This document shows, one piece after another, positions 8,401 to 15,965 of a stretch of DNA of 64,000 bases. Each line of letters begins with the position of its first letter. Within the stretch, counting starts at the first letter, position 1. Position numbers and translations under genes: made by a program. Source of the stretch: Streptomyces graminofaciens (GTDB taxonomy: Bacteria; Actinomycetota; Actinomycetes; Streptomycetales; Streptomycetaceae); assembly GCF_030294945.1 (NCBI RefSeq), contig NZ_AP018448.1, positions 1 through 64,000 on the forward strand, given 5' to 3'. Below the pieces are notes generated by a model, which was given only the letters and a program-made list of their open reading frames with translations, did not search any database and was not told the DNA's origin.

Positions 8401-8949
8401 ATGAGCGGAGAGACCGCCGCCGTCGTCCGTGGACGCGTGTACGGAACCGTGCGGCTGCGCCACACCGAACGCGGCACGCCCGCCGCCCGGTTCACCGTGG
8501 TACAGGTCCCACGCGAGTACGACCGGGCACGCGGCCAGTGGCGCGACGGGGAACCGGTCCCGGTCATCTGCACCGTCACCGGCCCTCTTGCCCGGCACGT
8601 CGCCGAGTGCCTCACCGACGCCGTGCACGTGATCGCCACCGGCAACGTGGCCCTGCGCGACAACGTGCTCCATCTCGACTCCGCCCAGGTCGGCGTGGAC
8701 CTCGCCCACCACGTCGCCTACATCGACGACACCCTGCCCGCCGTCCTCGCCGGACGCGCCCCCGCTCCGGCCCCGACCGCTGCGGCCACGCCCGAGCCCC
8801 CGCCCGCTCACCGCGCCGGAACGGCCCGCCCGGCCCCGGCAGGCCGCCCCGCCCAGGTTCCGGCAGCAGCGCCGGAGACCGACTGGTGGCGGTCCGCACC
8901 GCGCACGTCCTGGGACGCCGCCACCGCGCCCAGCCGCACCGGGCGCTGA
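8401..8949 (+). CDS. ssb: Single-stranded DNA-binding protein (SSB-like)
   Basis: 182 residues from ATG 8401; GAGGAG at 8388-8393 supports this start over upstream in-frame codons. Residues 1-115 fit the SSB OB-fold: VRGRVYGTVRLRHTERGTPAARFTVV, WRDGEPVPVICTVTGPLARHV, VIATGNVALRD. The Pro/Ala-rich linker and the C-terminus resemble SSB tails, but the usual acidic DDDIPF-type tip is absent (it ends in PSRTGR), suggesting it does not recruit host partners in the normal way. It heads the operon containing the DprA-like and PP-loop genes. Confidence 0.82.
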   Translation: MSGETAAVVRGRVYGTVRLRHTERGTPAARFTVVQVPREYDRARGQWRDGEPVPVICTVTGPLARHVAECLTDAVHVIATGNVALRDNVLHLDSAQVGVDLAHHVAYIDDTLPAVLAGRAPAPAPTAAATPEPPPAHRAGTARPAPAGRPAQVPAAAPETDWWRSAPRTSWDAATAPSRTGR

Positions 8950-9025
8950 CCGCGCCCTCGATCCACCACCGCCCATCGCTGCACCGGCATGCCCGCCAGC
9001 CGCAGCCCTGTCACGGAGGTTCGCC

Positions 9026-9868
9026 GTGCCCAGCCCCGCCCTGCCCGAACGCGCCGCCCGCGCCGCGCTCGCCGCCCACTTCACCCCGGCCGCACTCGCC
9101 GCCGAGCTCGCCCAGTCCTCCGCCCAGGAGGTCTGGGAGCAGCGCGTCCGCCACGACAACAGCGGACGCCTGGCGCAGTACAAGCCGACGGACGAACTCG
9201 CCAACGCGCAGCTGTCCTGCCAGTTCATCATCCCCTCGGATGAGAGCTGGCCCACCGCCCTGGCCGACCTCGGTCCCGACTGCCCGCTCGGCCTGTGGGC
9301 CCGCGGCGGCGACCAGCTGCCGCACCTCACCGCCAACGCCGTCACGGTGACCGGCAACCGCAACGCGACCGAGCAGGCCATCACCCGGGCGCAGGCCTTC
9401 GCCACCGCCGTCGCCGAGGCCGGTCACACGGTCACCGCGACACTCGCGTACGGCGTCGACGCAGCCGCCCACCGGGCCGCCGCCCTGGCCGGACGGGCAA
9501 CGCTCGCCGTCCTGCCACGCGGCCTGGACCGCGCCCACCCACACGACCACGCCCAGCTACTGAGCTCCGTCCCCGCGACCGGCGGCGCGGTGGTCAGCCT
9601 CTACCAGCCGGGCACCGCAGCCAGCGGCGCGACCCTCAGGGCCAGCGCCACCCTGCTCGCCGCGCTCGCACGCGCGGTGATCCTCATCGAGGCCATGGAC
9701 CACGCCGAGGCGGCGATGCACACCGCCGAGGTAGCCGCCGCCCTCAACCGGCACCTGCTCGCACCGCCCGCCACCGAGGACATCCGCGCCGACGGCAGCA
9801 CCCGCCTGCTCGCCGAGCAGCGCGCCGTCCTGGTCCCGGACCCCGCAGCGGCGCTCGCCCTGCTCTGA
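9026..9868 (+). CDS. DprA/Smf-like Rossmann-fold protein
   Basis: 280 residues from GTG 9026 (CGGAGG upstream). Residues about 65-240 match the DprA core: LWARGG, then VTGNRNAT near residue 108 (family: GSRxxT), TLAYGVDAAAHRAAL (family: SGxAxGID) and LPRGLDRAHPHDHAQLL (family: GxGxDxxYPxxN). DprA proteins bind single-stranded DNA and load RecA; together with the adjacent SSB this fits handling of incoming single-stranded plasmid DNA. Several signature glycines are replaced, so it is a divergent, mobile-element member. Nucleotide/lysine-decarboxylase-like alternatives of the same fold are possible. Confidence 0.75.
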   Translation: MPSPALPERAARAALAAHFTPAALAAELAQSSAQEVWEQRVRHDNSGRLAQYKPTDELANAQLSCQFIIPSDESWPTALADLGPDCPLGLWARGGDQLPHLTANAVTVTGNRNATEQAITRAQAFATAVAEAGHTVTATLAYGVDAAAHRAAALAGRATLAVLPRGLDRAHPHDHAQLLSSVPATGGAVVSLYQPGTAASGATLRASATLLAALARAVILIEAMDHAEAAMHTAEVAAALNRHLLAPPATEDIRADGSTRLLAEQRAVLVPDPAAALALL

Positions 9869-9881
9869 CGTCCCCAGCCGC

Positions 9882-9913
9882 CCCGTGCCCGGCCATTCAC
9901 CTCCGGGCACGGG
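9882..9913 (+). terminator. Intergenic hairpin
   Basis: CCCGTGCCCGG (9882-9892) and CCGGGCACGGG (9903-9913) form an 11-bp stem with a 10-nt loop between the DprA-like and first PP-loop genes. No T-run. Confidence 0.45.
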
Positions 9914-9941
9914 CGTGCCCCAGAAGGAGTGACGGACCGCC

Positions 9942-11162
9942 ATGCCCCGTACCACGTACACGCCATCGCTGCCCGGCCTCAGCACCACCGACGACCTGGA
10001 CACCGTCATCAACTGGGGTCTCGGCGCCGACTCCACCGCCTATCTCGCACGGATACTCACCGATCCCGCCGCGCACGGGATCGACCTGGAGCGCACCGCC
10101 GTCCTCTACATGGCCACCGGCAGCGAGTGGCCCGAAACACGGCTGCTGTGCGAGGAGTTCATGCTCCCGCTGCTGCGCGAGCACGGCGTGCGCTTCGTCC
10201 AGCTGGCACGCAACGGGCACCTGAAGTCCGATGGATTCACGGTCCTGGACGACTCCCGCCACCCCGAGCGGCTCTTCGCCCGGGGGCCGTGGACGCTCTG
10301 GGACGACCTGGAGTCCGTCGGCACGGTCCCCCAGCAGGCCGGCACCCGCAAATGCAGCCTGTGGGCCAAGGGCGATGTCGGTGACTGGTGGCTCACCCAG
10401 GTCTTCGGCGGCCGCCCGTTCAGGCAGATCGTGGGCTTCAACGCCGACGAGCCCGGCCGCCCCACCAAGGACACGGCCAACTCGAAGGTCCCCGGACGCA
10501 CCGGGGTGTTCCCGCTTGTGTCCTGGGGGTGGGGCCGGCAGCAGGTCGAGGACTACCTCCTGAAGCGGTTCGGCGTGCACTGGCCCAAGAGTTACTGCAC
10601 CTTCTGCTGCTTCCCCGTCTCGATGGGCGCTCTGCCCGCCCACCTGGAGCGCATGCGGTCCCACCCGGAGATCGCCGGTGAGGTGCTGCGCCTGGAGTAC
10701 ACGGCGATGAGCCTCAACCCGAACGCGAAGCTGTACGGCAAGCGCACTCTCCTGGAGTTCTTCGACCCCGCCCTGCCCAGGGACCGGGCGTGTCTGGAGG
10801 CGTTCGAGCGCGAGCTCGACATGCCGTGGGCGCTCTACCACGTGCGCCGGCTGTTCCTGCTGTCCGCCGACGGCGAGCAGCGCCCGGTGATGCGCTCCAC
10901 CGAGCGCGTCGACCTCGGCCGCCCGCAGCAGCTGGCCCGGCGGCTGCTCTCCATCTCCGAGAGGCACCGCGTCGAGGCCGAGCACGACCCGGTGTACGGG
11001 CGCGCCCGGGCCTGGATCCGCCCCCGCACACAGGGCCGGCCGATGGCGGAGGAACTCTTCGCCACCGCCCCCGCCCGCGTGATCGACAAGCAGGACAAGT
11101 ACTTCGAGCGGGAGTGGGACGCCCTGATCTCAGGCCCCGCCGCCCAGCTCCCGCTCGCCTGA
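9942..11162 (+). CDS. PP-loop (PAPS-reductase-like) ATP pyrophosphatase 1
   Basis: 406 residues. NWGLGADSTAY at residues about 24-34 is a variant PP-loop (classic SGGxDS), placing it in the adenine-nucleotide alpha-hydrolase/PAPS-reductase superfamily. ATGSEWPETR follows where family members bind substrate, and YCTFCCFP near residue 225 gives a Cys cluster that could hold an Fe-S centre. Such enzymes activate substrates by adenylation, for example in sulfur transfer to DNA or RNA. No classical sulfate-assimilation genes are nearby; a second PP-loop gene lies at 13388. The start ATG 9942 has only a distant AAGGAG (9923-9928). Confidence 0.72.
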   Translation: MPRTTYTPSLPGLSTTDDLDTVINWGLGADSTAYLARILTDPAAHGIDLERTAVLYMATGSEWPETRLLCEEFMLPLLREHGVRFVQLARNGHLKSDGFTVLDDSRHPERLFARGPWTLWDDLESVGTVPQQAGTRKCSLWAKGDVGDWWLTQVFGGRPFRQIVGFNADEPGRPTKDTANSKVPGRTGVFPLVSWGWGRQQVEDYLLKRFGVHWPKSYCTFCCFPVSMGALPAHLERMRSHPEIAGEVLRLEYTAMSLNPNAKLYGKRTLLEFFDPALPRDRACLEAFERELDMPWALYHVRRLFLLSADGEQRPVMRSTERVDLGRPQQLARRLLSISERHRVEAEHDPVYGRARAWIRPRTQGRPMAEELFATAPARVIDKQDKYFEREWDALISGPAAQLPLA

Positions 11163-11250
11163 ACCGCCCCCTCACCCCTCCTTCGGAAGGACGTCCCCGT
11201 GCGCGCATCCATGGCCCCAGCCGCTGCTCCTCCTTCGCTGCTCCTTCGCC

Positions 11251-11883
11251 GTGCTGTACCTGGCCACGCCGTCGGGAGCTGACGTACGGGCCGCCATGCA
11301 GGCCGGGCTGCTGGCCTGCATGACGACTCCGGCCCAGGGCAACGTGATCCCGCCCGGCGCGCTGTACGCCTGCGACAACGGCAAGTTCGGCAAGGGCTGG
11401 CCCGGGGCCGATGCCTGGTTCGCCTGGCTGAAGGCGACCGTCGACCGCTACGGACGCGAGCTCTGCCTGTGGGCCGTAGCCCCCGACGTTCCGCTGGACG
11501 CCGCGGCGACCCTGGCCGAGTCGCTGCCGTGGCTGGAGCGGATCCGCTCCCTGGGCGTCCCGGTCGCCTTCGCCGCCCAGGACAGCAGCGAGCACGGCCT
11601 CATCCCCTGGGACTTGATCGACGTGCTGTTCCTCGCAGGCTCCACCCAGTGGAAGACCTCACCCGCCGCCCACCGCCTGGCCCTTGAGGCCAGCGAGCGC
11701 GGCCTGGCCGTCCACATGGGCCGAGTCAACTCCCGCCGGCGACTGCGCATCGCACAGGCCTTCGGCTGCACCAGCTGCGACGGCACCTACCTCGCCTTCG
11801 GGCCCGACACCAACCTCCCCCGCCTCCTGGCCTGGATGAACGAACTCCACACCACCCCAACGCTGTTCGGAGACGAAGCATGA
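11251..11883 (+). CDS. tRNA-guanine-transglycosylase/DpdA-like protein
   Basis: 210 residues starting at GTG 11251. The sequence reads as a TIM-barrel-like repeat of strands and helices with motifs YACDNGKFG, LWAVAPDV, VPVAFAAQDS, DVLFLAGSTQWK, HMGRVNSRRRL and GCTSCDGTYLA, which I associate with phage proteins annotated as queuine tRNA-ribosyltransferase-like/DpdA-type. DpdA inserts a 7-deazaguanine base into DNA; family placement here is from memory and moderate. No ribosome site precedes GTG 11251. A 27-codon frame beginning at GTG 11199 behind GGAAGG overlaps this start and may couple translation. The gene ends in a 4-nt overlap with the next. Confidence 0.5.
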   Translation: MLYLATPSGADVRAAMQAGLLACMTTPAQGNVIPPGALYACDNGKFGKGWPGADAWFAWLKATVDRYGRELCLWAVAPDVPLDAAATLAESLPWLERIRSLGVPVAFAAQDSSEHGLIPWDLIDVLFLAGSTQWKTSPAAHRLALEASERGLAVHMGRVNSRRRLRIAQAFGCTSCDGTYLAFGPDTNLPRLLAWMNELHTTPTLFGDEA

Positions 11884-12398
11884 CGACCCGCCTGCGCCAC
11901 ATCGGCGCCGCGATCATGGGCATCCTCGACCCCATTCCCTCCACCGTCCCCTCCCCGATGAGCGAAGAGGAAGGCGCCTGGGTCCGCGCACACGCCTGGA
12001 CCAAGGGACTACGCAAGATCGACGACGCCTACCCCCACGGCTTCCACCGCTGGTGCTCCTGCGAGCGCGGCATCTGCCCCGGCTGCGCCTCCGGGCACCA
12101 CGACCGGTGCGTCAGCGCCCGCGGCCCCCGCGTCGACAAGCACGCCGACACCATCACCGACGCCCAGGGATTCGTCGTCGCCGTGATCCGGTACGGACCA
12201 GGCCAACGACCCTGCCGGTGGCTCTGCCCCTGCCCTCACCCGGCAGACGTCGAAGAAACCGCTGACACGGGCCAACCCGAGAAACCCCCTGCCGCCCAGC
12301 ACGCCGTCCCCGCGCACCGGCCTGCAGCCGCCCCGGAGGGACAGCTCACCCTCTTCGCGAGCGGCCCTCAGGAACGCGGGGACGGGGAGGCACCGTGA
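11880..12398 (+). CDS. DUF6248-like Cys-rich protein
   Basis: 172 residues, ATG 11880 overlapping the previous stop by 4 nt, so co-translated. The conserved core is SEEEGAWVRAHAWTKGLRKI followed by HGFHRWCSCERGICPGCASG and CRWLCPCPHP, matching a family of small Cys/His-rich proteins of streptomycete mobile elements that I recall as DUF6248. About eight cysteines suggest zinc binding. The C-terminal tail is low complexity and ends with EGQLTLFASG, a QLxLF-like peptide that could act as a beta-clamp-binding motif (inference). Confidence 0.6.
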   Translation: MTTRLRHIGAAIMGILDPIPSTVPSPMSEEEGAWVRAHAWTKGLRKIDDAYPHGFHRWCSCERGICPGCASGHHDRCVSARGPRVDKHADTITDAQGFVVAVIRYGPGQRPCRWLCPCPHPADVEETADTGQPEKPPAAQHAVPAHRPAAAPEGQLTLFASGPQERGDGEAP

Positions 12399-13312
12399 TG
12401 TTCCCGGTCCAGGAGACCCTGCCGTTCGAGGACCTGCGGGAGATACCGACCGCGTCGCCCTGGTGCCAGCGGTGGCGCGAACGCACGCACTCCTGGCGGC
12501 ACGTCCGGGACGGAGGCTTCGACGCCCGCCACTACGAAGTCGCACCGCTCAACGAGGCGCAGGCCGAGAAGTTCGTCATCACCCACCACTACTCCGGGTC
12601 CTACCCGGCGGCCACCCAGCGACTTGCCCTGTACGAAACGAGCACGGGTGAGCGACAGCTGAGTGGTGTCGCCGTGTTCGGAGTCCCCGTCAGCGAGGCC
12701 GTGCTGACGAAGCCCCTGCCACAACTCCGGCCCTACACCGAGTCCTTGGTGTGCCTGCGGTTCGTTCTCCTCAATGAGTGCCCCGGCAATTCCGAATCGT
12801 GGTTCCTCGCCCGCTGCTTCGACGCCTTGCTCGCTGCCGGGGTGCGCGGCGTGGTCTCGTTCGCCGACCCTGTGCCGCGCCGGACCGCCTCAGGCGCTCT
12901 GGTCATGCCCGGGCACGTCGGGACGATCTACGCGGCGACGAACGCGGTGTACGCCGGCCGGGCAACCGCCCGCACGGTCAAGCTGCTGCCCGACGGCACC
13001 GTATTCCACGACCGCGCGGCCCAGAAGATCCGCCGCCAGGAGCAGGGCTGTGAGTACGCCGCCGCCCAGCTCACCGCGCTCGGCGCTCCGCGGCTGCGGC
13101 CCGGCAGCGACCCGGCCCTGTGGCTGCGCGAGGCCCTGACCGCGGTCGGCGCCCGCAACCTCCGCCACCGCGGTGCGCACCGCTACGTGTTCCGGCTCGG
13201 CCGAACCCGCCGCGAGCGGGAGGAGATCGAGCTCGGCCTCCCCGCTCTGTGGCCCTACCCCAAGCAAGCCGACGCCGAGCCCGCGGCCACCTGGGCGGAG
13301 TCCCCGGCATAG
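12398..13312 (+). CDS. Mom-like GNAT protein (candidate DNA adenine modification)
   Basis: 304 residues; ATG 12398 overlaps the preceding stop (TGATG) and sits 7 nt after GGGGAGG. It contains FVITHHYSGSYPAATQRLALY, LSGVAVFGVPVSEAVL, LRFVLLNECPGNSESWFLARC, VVSFADPVPR, MPGHVGTIYAATNAVYAGRA and a C-terminal HRGAHRYVFRLG. This pattern fits the Mom family (phage Mu Mom converts adenine to a carbamoylmethyl-type base and protects DNA from restriction), an acetyltransferase-fold group. The assignment is by motif memory. Its position between a TGT/DpdA-like and a PP-loop gene supports a nucleic-acid modification role. Confidence 0.6.
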   Translation: MFPVQETLPFEDLREIPTASPWCQRWRERTHSWRHVRDGGFDARHYEVAPLNEAQAEKFVITHHYSGSYPAATQRLALYETSTGERQLSGVAVFGVPVSEAVLTKPLPQLRPYTESLVCLRFVLLNECPGNSESWFLARCFDALLAAGVRGVVSFADPVPRRTASGALVMPGHVGTIYAATNAVYAGRATARTVKLLPDGTVFHDRAAQKIRRQEQGCEYAAAQLTALGAPRLRPGSDPALWLREALTAVGARNLRHRGAHRYVFRLGRTRREREEIELGLPALWPYPKQADAEPAATWAESPA

Positions 13313-13387
13313 CCGTCCGACCGCGGACTGCACGCCGTCCTGCGCACCCAGTCCCACCGCCCACTCCTCGACGCAACTGGAGCTGAC

Positions 13388-14419
13388 ATGCCTTCGCGAA
13401 CCGCCAACCGCCCGCCCCGCACCCCCGTTTTGACCTCCTACGATCTCCTCGCACCCCAGCTGTCCGGCGGCAAGGACAGCGCGGTCATGATGGCCGTGTT
13501 CATGGAAGAAGCCCGGACCGCCGGCGTAGCCGACCGCGTCATCTCCTACCACTCCAGCCTCGGTGTGCTGGAGTGGCCGCCCGTGGTCTTCGACGGCATC
13601 CGCTACCCGGGGGTGTCCGAACTCGCTGCGCTGCAGAGCAACGCCTTCGGCGTTCCGCCCGACCGGCACGTCGAGGTCACCCGCACGATGCCGGGCCCGG
13701 ACGGCACCCGGATGCCGCACAGTCTGCTGACCGAGATCGCGGCGTACGGTCGCTTCCCCCGCATGGGCAGCCCCTACTGCCGAAAGGCCGCGAAGGAGAG
13801 CGTGGTCTCCAGCGCCTGGACGCCGATGGTCAGCCGCCTCAAGCGCGAGCTCGGCCGCCCGGTGCGGATCCTGAAGGTCATGGGCCTGCGCAGCGACGAA
13901 GGAGCCGACCGTAAGAAGCGCCCTGCCTTCCGTACGGTGCTGGCCAACAGTGCGCGGGTCGTGGACGAGTGGCTGCCCGTCAAGGACTGGTCGACGGACG
14001 CGGTCAAGGAGTGGCACGCCGACGCACCCGTGCCGTACTGCTGGACGTACGACTCGGTGCCCGGCGCGGGCGACTGGGCCGGAACCTCCCGCTGCTCGTG
14101 CTCGCTGTGTGTCTTCGCCTCCCGCGCCGACGTGCTGCTCTCTGTCGGCCGGCGGCCGCGGCTGGCTGACCTGTACGCCGAGGTCGAGCAGGTGCGGGGC
14201 GACAGCTTCCGCGCGGACTGGCGCATCACCGACCTGATCCGCCACGCCAACACCTGCGGGGCACCCGACCCCGGCGTCGTCTGCCCGGACGACGGGCCCG
14301 AGTTCACCGCCCTGCAGGAGCAGGTCCGGGAAACGCTGAAGAAGGACCCCCGCAAGGAACCCGAGATGGCCCGGCACAGCGGGCGAGCCCTGTGCGACGG
14401 CTGCACCGACCACAACTGA
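13388..14419 (+). CDS. PP-loop (PAPS-reductase-like) ATP pyrophosphatase 2
   Basis: 343 residues from ATG 13388 (GGAG about 6 nt upstream). LSGGKDSAVM at about residues 25-34 is a perfect PP-loop. Later motifs are PYCRKAAKESVVSSA, MGLRSDEGADRKKRPAF and RCSCSLCVFA near residue 235, a Cys cluster suitable for an Fe-S centre. The layout resembles PAPS reductases and the DNA-phosphorothioation protein DndC, but no DndB/D/E neighbours are present. The C-terminus ends in CDGCTDHN. A very strong terminator follows, closing the operon that began at promoter copy 3. Confidence 0.78.
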   Translation: MPSRTANRPPRTPVLTSYDLLAPQLSGGKDSAVMMAVFMEEARTAGVADRVISYHSSLGVLEWPPVVFDGIRYPGVSELAALQSNAFGVPPDRHVEVTRTMPGPDGTRMPHSLLTEIAAYGRFPRMGSPYCRKAAKESVVSSAWTPMVSRLKRELGRPVRILKVMGLRSDEGADRKKRPAFRTVLANSARVVDEWLPVKDWSTDAVKEWHADAPVPYCWTYDSVPGAGDWAGTSRCSCSLCVFASRADVLLSVGRRPRLADLYAEVEQVRGDSFRADWRITDLIRHANTCGAPDPGVVCPDDGPEFTALQEQVRETLKKDPRKEPEMARHSGRALCDGCTDHN

Positions 14420-14425
14420 TACCCG

Positions 14426-14467
14426 CGTGTGCCGGGCCGGGTCTGGACGGACCCGGCCCGGCACACG
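14426..14467 (+). terminator. Strong hairpin terminator
   Basis: CGTGTGCCGGGCCGGGTC (14426-14443) pairs perfectly with GACCCGGCCCGGCACACG (14450-14467) around a 6-nt loop: an 18-bp stem followed by TCTCCCTTT. It lies 7 bp after the stop codon of the second PP-loop gene. Confidence 0.8.
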
Positions 14468-14499
14468 TCTCCCTTTACAGTGGATTCAAGGAGATGACC

Positions 14500-14853
14500 A
14501 TGGACACCAACCCCACCGCCCTGCTTCTCGACCTCGCCGCCAGCGCCCAGGACCTGAGTGACCGGGAGGCGCTGCAGAACCTTCTCGCCACGGGCCACCA
14601 CGCCTGGTGCGAGGGCGTCGCCGACGTCCAGTCCGGCATCCGCCGGGAAGTCGCGAGCCTGTCCGACGCCCAGCTCGCCGAGCGGTGCTCTGCTGTCGGC
14701 GCTCCGTGGGAGGAGGGGATGACGCGCGGCGAGGCGGTCTCCGCGCTCGCGTTTGCCACCTGGGATGCCGCGCCGGCTGCCATGGCCTACGCGGAGCTGG
14801 AAGAGCGCGCTGCGCTCTTCGGTGTCTGCCTTCTTGGCGAGGAACTTCTGTAG
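14500..14853 (+). CDS. Unknown small helical protein
   Basis: 117 residues. AAGGAG at 14488-14493 is 6 nt before ATG 14500; ATG 14494 abuts the site and is less likely. The protein is Ala/Glu-rich and probably all-helical (LLLDLAASAQDLSDREALQN, AELEERAALFGV), with no recognised domain. It lies between the 18-bp terminator and promoter copy 4, so it may have its own promoter. Confidence 0.6.
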   Translation: MDTNPTALLLDLAASAQDLSDREALQNLLATGHHAWCEGVADVQSGIRREVASLSDAQLAERCSAVGAPWEEGMTRGEAVSALAFATWDAAPAAMAYAELEERAALFGVCLLGEELL

Positions 14854-14871
14854 CCGCCTCTCGCGCTGGGC

Positions 14872-14912
14872 TGGACACGAACCCCCCAGCTTTGGCATTA
14901 TCGAACCTGTCG
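14872..14912 (+). promoter_or_regulatory. Promoter with diverged GAACnTGTC element (copy 4)
   Basis: TGGACA (14872-14877), an 18-bp spacer and CATTAT (14896-14901) are followed by CGAACCTGTC (14902-14911), two mismatches from the GGAACATGTC element of the other three promoters. It reads toward the repeated-HTH protein at 14964. Confidence 0.55.
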
Positions 14913-14963
14913 CGCTCGACCGGGCGCCGGCACCGTCTTGCCGATCCTTCCAAAGGGGCCCAG

Positions 14964-15869
14964 ATGTCTCCCGCCGAGCGGCTCGTGGACACCGCGCAGA
15001 TCGTGTCCGAGTTCGGCACGAGCAAGCCCCGGATCAGCGAGTGGAGCAACGACCCGGACAGCGGATTCCCCGCGGTCGCGCACACCGAGGGCCGCAAGCG
15101 GTTCTGGCACCACACTGAGGTCGCGGAGTTCTTCGCGCAGCGCGCCCCGAAGAAGCGCACGCTGCCGGCCGCGGTACTCGAGGCCGACCAGGACGAGCTG
15201 CTGACCAAGCGGGAGGTGGCCAAGCTCCTGGGCTACACCCGTACCTCCACCATCGACGCCTACTTCCGCGACCGGCCCGGGTACTTTCCCGAGCCCGACG
15301 AGGACGTCGACGGACCGATGTGGCGCCGCGGCACGATCGTCGCCTGGGCCAGCAACCGGCCCGGCAAGGGCCGGCGCAGCTCCGCCCCGGCCGCCGCGCT
15401 GCCCCCGGTGTCGGTCGACGGGGACCCCGACGAGCTGCTCGGTACGGCCGAAGTCGCGAGCCTGCTCGGCTACGGCAGTGTCGCTTCCTTCTCCAGCGCC
15501 CTCTACCAGGGGCGCATCCCCGAGCTGCCGGAGCCGGAGACCCTGGAGAGGGAAGAGGGCAGCCGCGGCAGGGCCCGCAAGAAGTGGCGGCGGGCCACCG
15601 TCGTCGCCGCCGCCCGCACGCGCGGTGTGCTGCCGGCCGCCGACCAGGACGAGAACCAGGACCTGGTCGGCGCCGCCGAAGCGGCCCAGATCCTCGGATA
15701 CAAGGATGCCGACAGCTTCATCAGCGCGCTCGGACACGGGCTCCTGCCCGATCTCGAGCAGCCCGACGGGTTCGAGTACCGCCGCGGCAGTGCCGGCCGA
15801 CCGCGCCAGCAGCGCTGGAGACGCTCCCGCCTCGAGGAGCTGGCCGCTCGCCGGTCCTCGACGCCCTGA
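14964..15869 (+). CDS. Protein with four tandem HTH-like modules
   Basis: 301 residues from ATG 14964 (AAAGGGG upstream). It is built from four repeats of a small MerR/excisionase-type helix-turn-helix: DTAQIVSEFGTSKPRISEW (about residue 9), TKREVAKLLGYTRTSTIDAY (76), GTAEVASLLGYGSVASFSSA (157) and GAAEAAQILGYKDADSFISA (235). Repeats 2-4 each end in a wing of the PExxPEPE or PDLEQPD type followed by basic WRR residues. It would bind DNA, perhaps an array of short direct repeats. It could be an element-specific regulator, excision or partition factor; nothing in the sequence decides which. Confidence 0.72.
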   Translation: MSPAERLVDTAQIVSEFGTSKPRISEWSNDPDSGFPAVAHTEGRKRFWHHTEVAEFFAQRAPKKRTLPAAVLEADQDELLTKREVAKLLGYTRTSTIDAYFRDRPGYFPEPDEDVDGPMWRRGTIVAWASNRPGKGRRSSAPAAALPPVSVDGDPDELLGTAEVASLLGYGSVASFSSALYQGRIPELPEPETLEREEGSRGRARKKWRRATVVAAARTRGVLPAADQDENQDLVGAAEAAQILGYKDADSFISALGHGLLPDLEQPDGFEYRRGSAGRPRQQRWRRSRLEELAARRSSTP

Positions 15870-15965
15870 CTACAGCGCACCAACCCCGCGTCACACGCGG
15901 GATACCGTAAGACCGCGGCCTCTGGTTTAAGGGATCGACGAACTCCCGGCGGGCCAGACGCCGCA

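Noticed and set aside
13388..14419. Dnd phosphorothioation system
   Set aside because: The PP-loop enzyme resembles DndC, but no DndA/B/D/E partners are visible, so I do not claim this system.
15870..15965. Transposase or integrase remnant suggested by a frame reading LSIPAIVRRLARREFV on the minus strand
   Set aside because: Only about 30 residues, no family match I can name, and it overlaps the structured element next to it.
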